Source: Falsigemmobacter faecalis
Lineage (GTDB): Bacteria; Pseudomonadota; Alphaproteobacteria; Rhodobacterales; Rhodobacteraceae
Reading direction: 5' to 3'
DNA: 64,000 nt
NCBI RefSeq assembly: GCF_003863335.1
Contig: NZ_RRAZ01000005.1
Location: forward strand, 1-64,000
Shown piece by piece: positions 63,799 to 64,000 of the stretch. Position numbers and translations under genes: made by a program. How positions within the stretch are numbered: the first letter of the stretch is position 1; each line of letters opens with the position of its first letter. Under the pieces are notes generated by a model that was given only the letters and a program-made list of their open reading frames with translations, did not search any database and was not told where the DNA came from.

Positions 63799-64000
63799 CA
63801 GCACTCTGGACCTCAGCCGAGGCCGCAGCCGCCACCCATGGCACCGCGACCCGGGATTTTGCGATCACCGGCATCTCCATCGACACCCGTACCCTCCTGC
63901 CGGGTGATCTTTTCGTGGCGCTGAAAGATATGCGCGACGGGCATGATTTCGTGGCACAGGCGCTGGAGAAGGGCGCCGCCGCCGCCCTCGTCTCGCACCG
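63795..64000 (+). CDS. murF: MurF, 5' part only (cut by window end)
   Basis: 68 codons visible. N-terminal MurF domain, [35 protein letters not shown] and [18 protein letters not shown], matching the usual start of UDP-MurNAc-tripeptide:D-Ala-D-Ala ligase. Coupled to murE by overlapping start. Confidence 0.93.
   Translation, partial: MTALWTSAEAAAATHGTATRDFAITGISIDTRTLLPGDLFVALKDMRDGHDFVAQALEKGAAAALVSH

Overview
This window looks like chromosomal DNA of a GC-rich alphaproteobacterium of the Rhodobacterales (Rhodobacter/Gemmobacter/Paracoccus-like). The evidence is gene order: the cytochrome c oxidase cluster coxB-ctaB-small ORF-ctaG-ctaE-SURF1-thrC-M16 peptidase, a long mraZ leader, and a DUF1127 gene followed by CCUCCUCCC-loop hairpins are arrangements known from this order. 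The proteins are ordinary and almost all intact. Apart from a decayed IS66-family element at the left edge there is no phage, plasmid, CRISPR or defence material.

Layout: 1-1620, IS66 remnant. 1780-7119, purine/ureide catabolism: urate-type permease, ureidoglycolate lyase, ureidoglycine aminohydrolase, allantoinase fused to OHCU decarboxylase on the minus strand, and divergently hydroxyisourate hydrolase and a GNAT. 7347-11941, a complete branched-chain-amino-acid-type ABC transporter. 11972-18830, zapE, a sulfotransferase, a GT14-like glycosyltransferase, a HIT protein, a FadH-like flavoenzyme and a DUF1285 protein. 18903-25620, a MoxR-DUF58-BatA/DUF4159-membrane protein operon. 25737-31291, a stand-alone M23 module, phhB, ilvD, a lipoprotein, a hypothetical protein and a trypsin-like protease. 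31331-36835, glcF-glcE-glcD and gamma-glutamyltransferase. Then tRNA-Gly(TCC), ilvE, a MerR regulator, two hotdog thioesterases, a MATE transporter, a 3-oxoacid CoA-transferase pair, topA, dprA and tldD. 48144-55625, the aa3 oxidase and assembly cluster, thrC, an M16 peptidase and a RimJ/RimL-type GNAT. 56845-57912, mrp. 58308 to the end, the dcw cluster: leader sRNA, mraZ, rsmH, ftsL, ftsI, murE, start of murF.

The most interesting part is RNA, not protein. Between 55701 and 56262, immediately 3' of a DUF1127 gene and on its strand, lie twelve consecutive hairpins whose loops all present an anti-Shine-Dalgarno-like CCUCCUCCC (one loop has a single change). They group as four doublets and a terminal quadruplet separated by about 36-nt spacers, and part of the array is a roughly 104-bp tandem duplication whose stems covary. 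This matches the CcsR/'cuckoo' sRNA family described in Rhodobacter sphaeroides, but with many more hairpins than the four-sRNA locus known there. A second RNA candidate, an UpsM-like sRNA ending in a clear intrinsic terminator at 58495-58520, occupies the long leader of mraZ. Together they suggest heavy post-transcriptional control next to the cell-division cluster.
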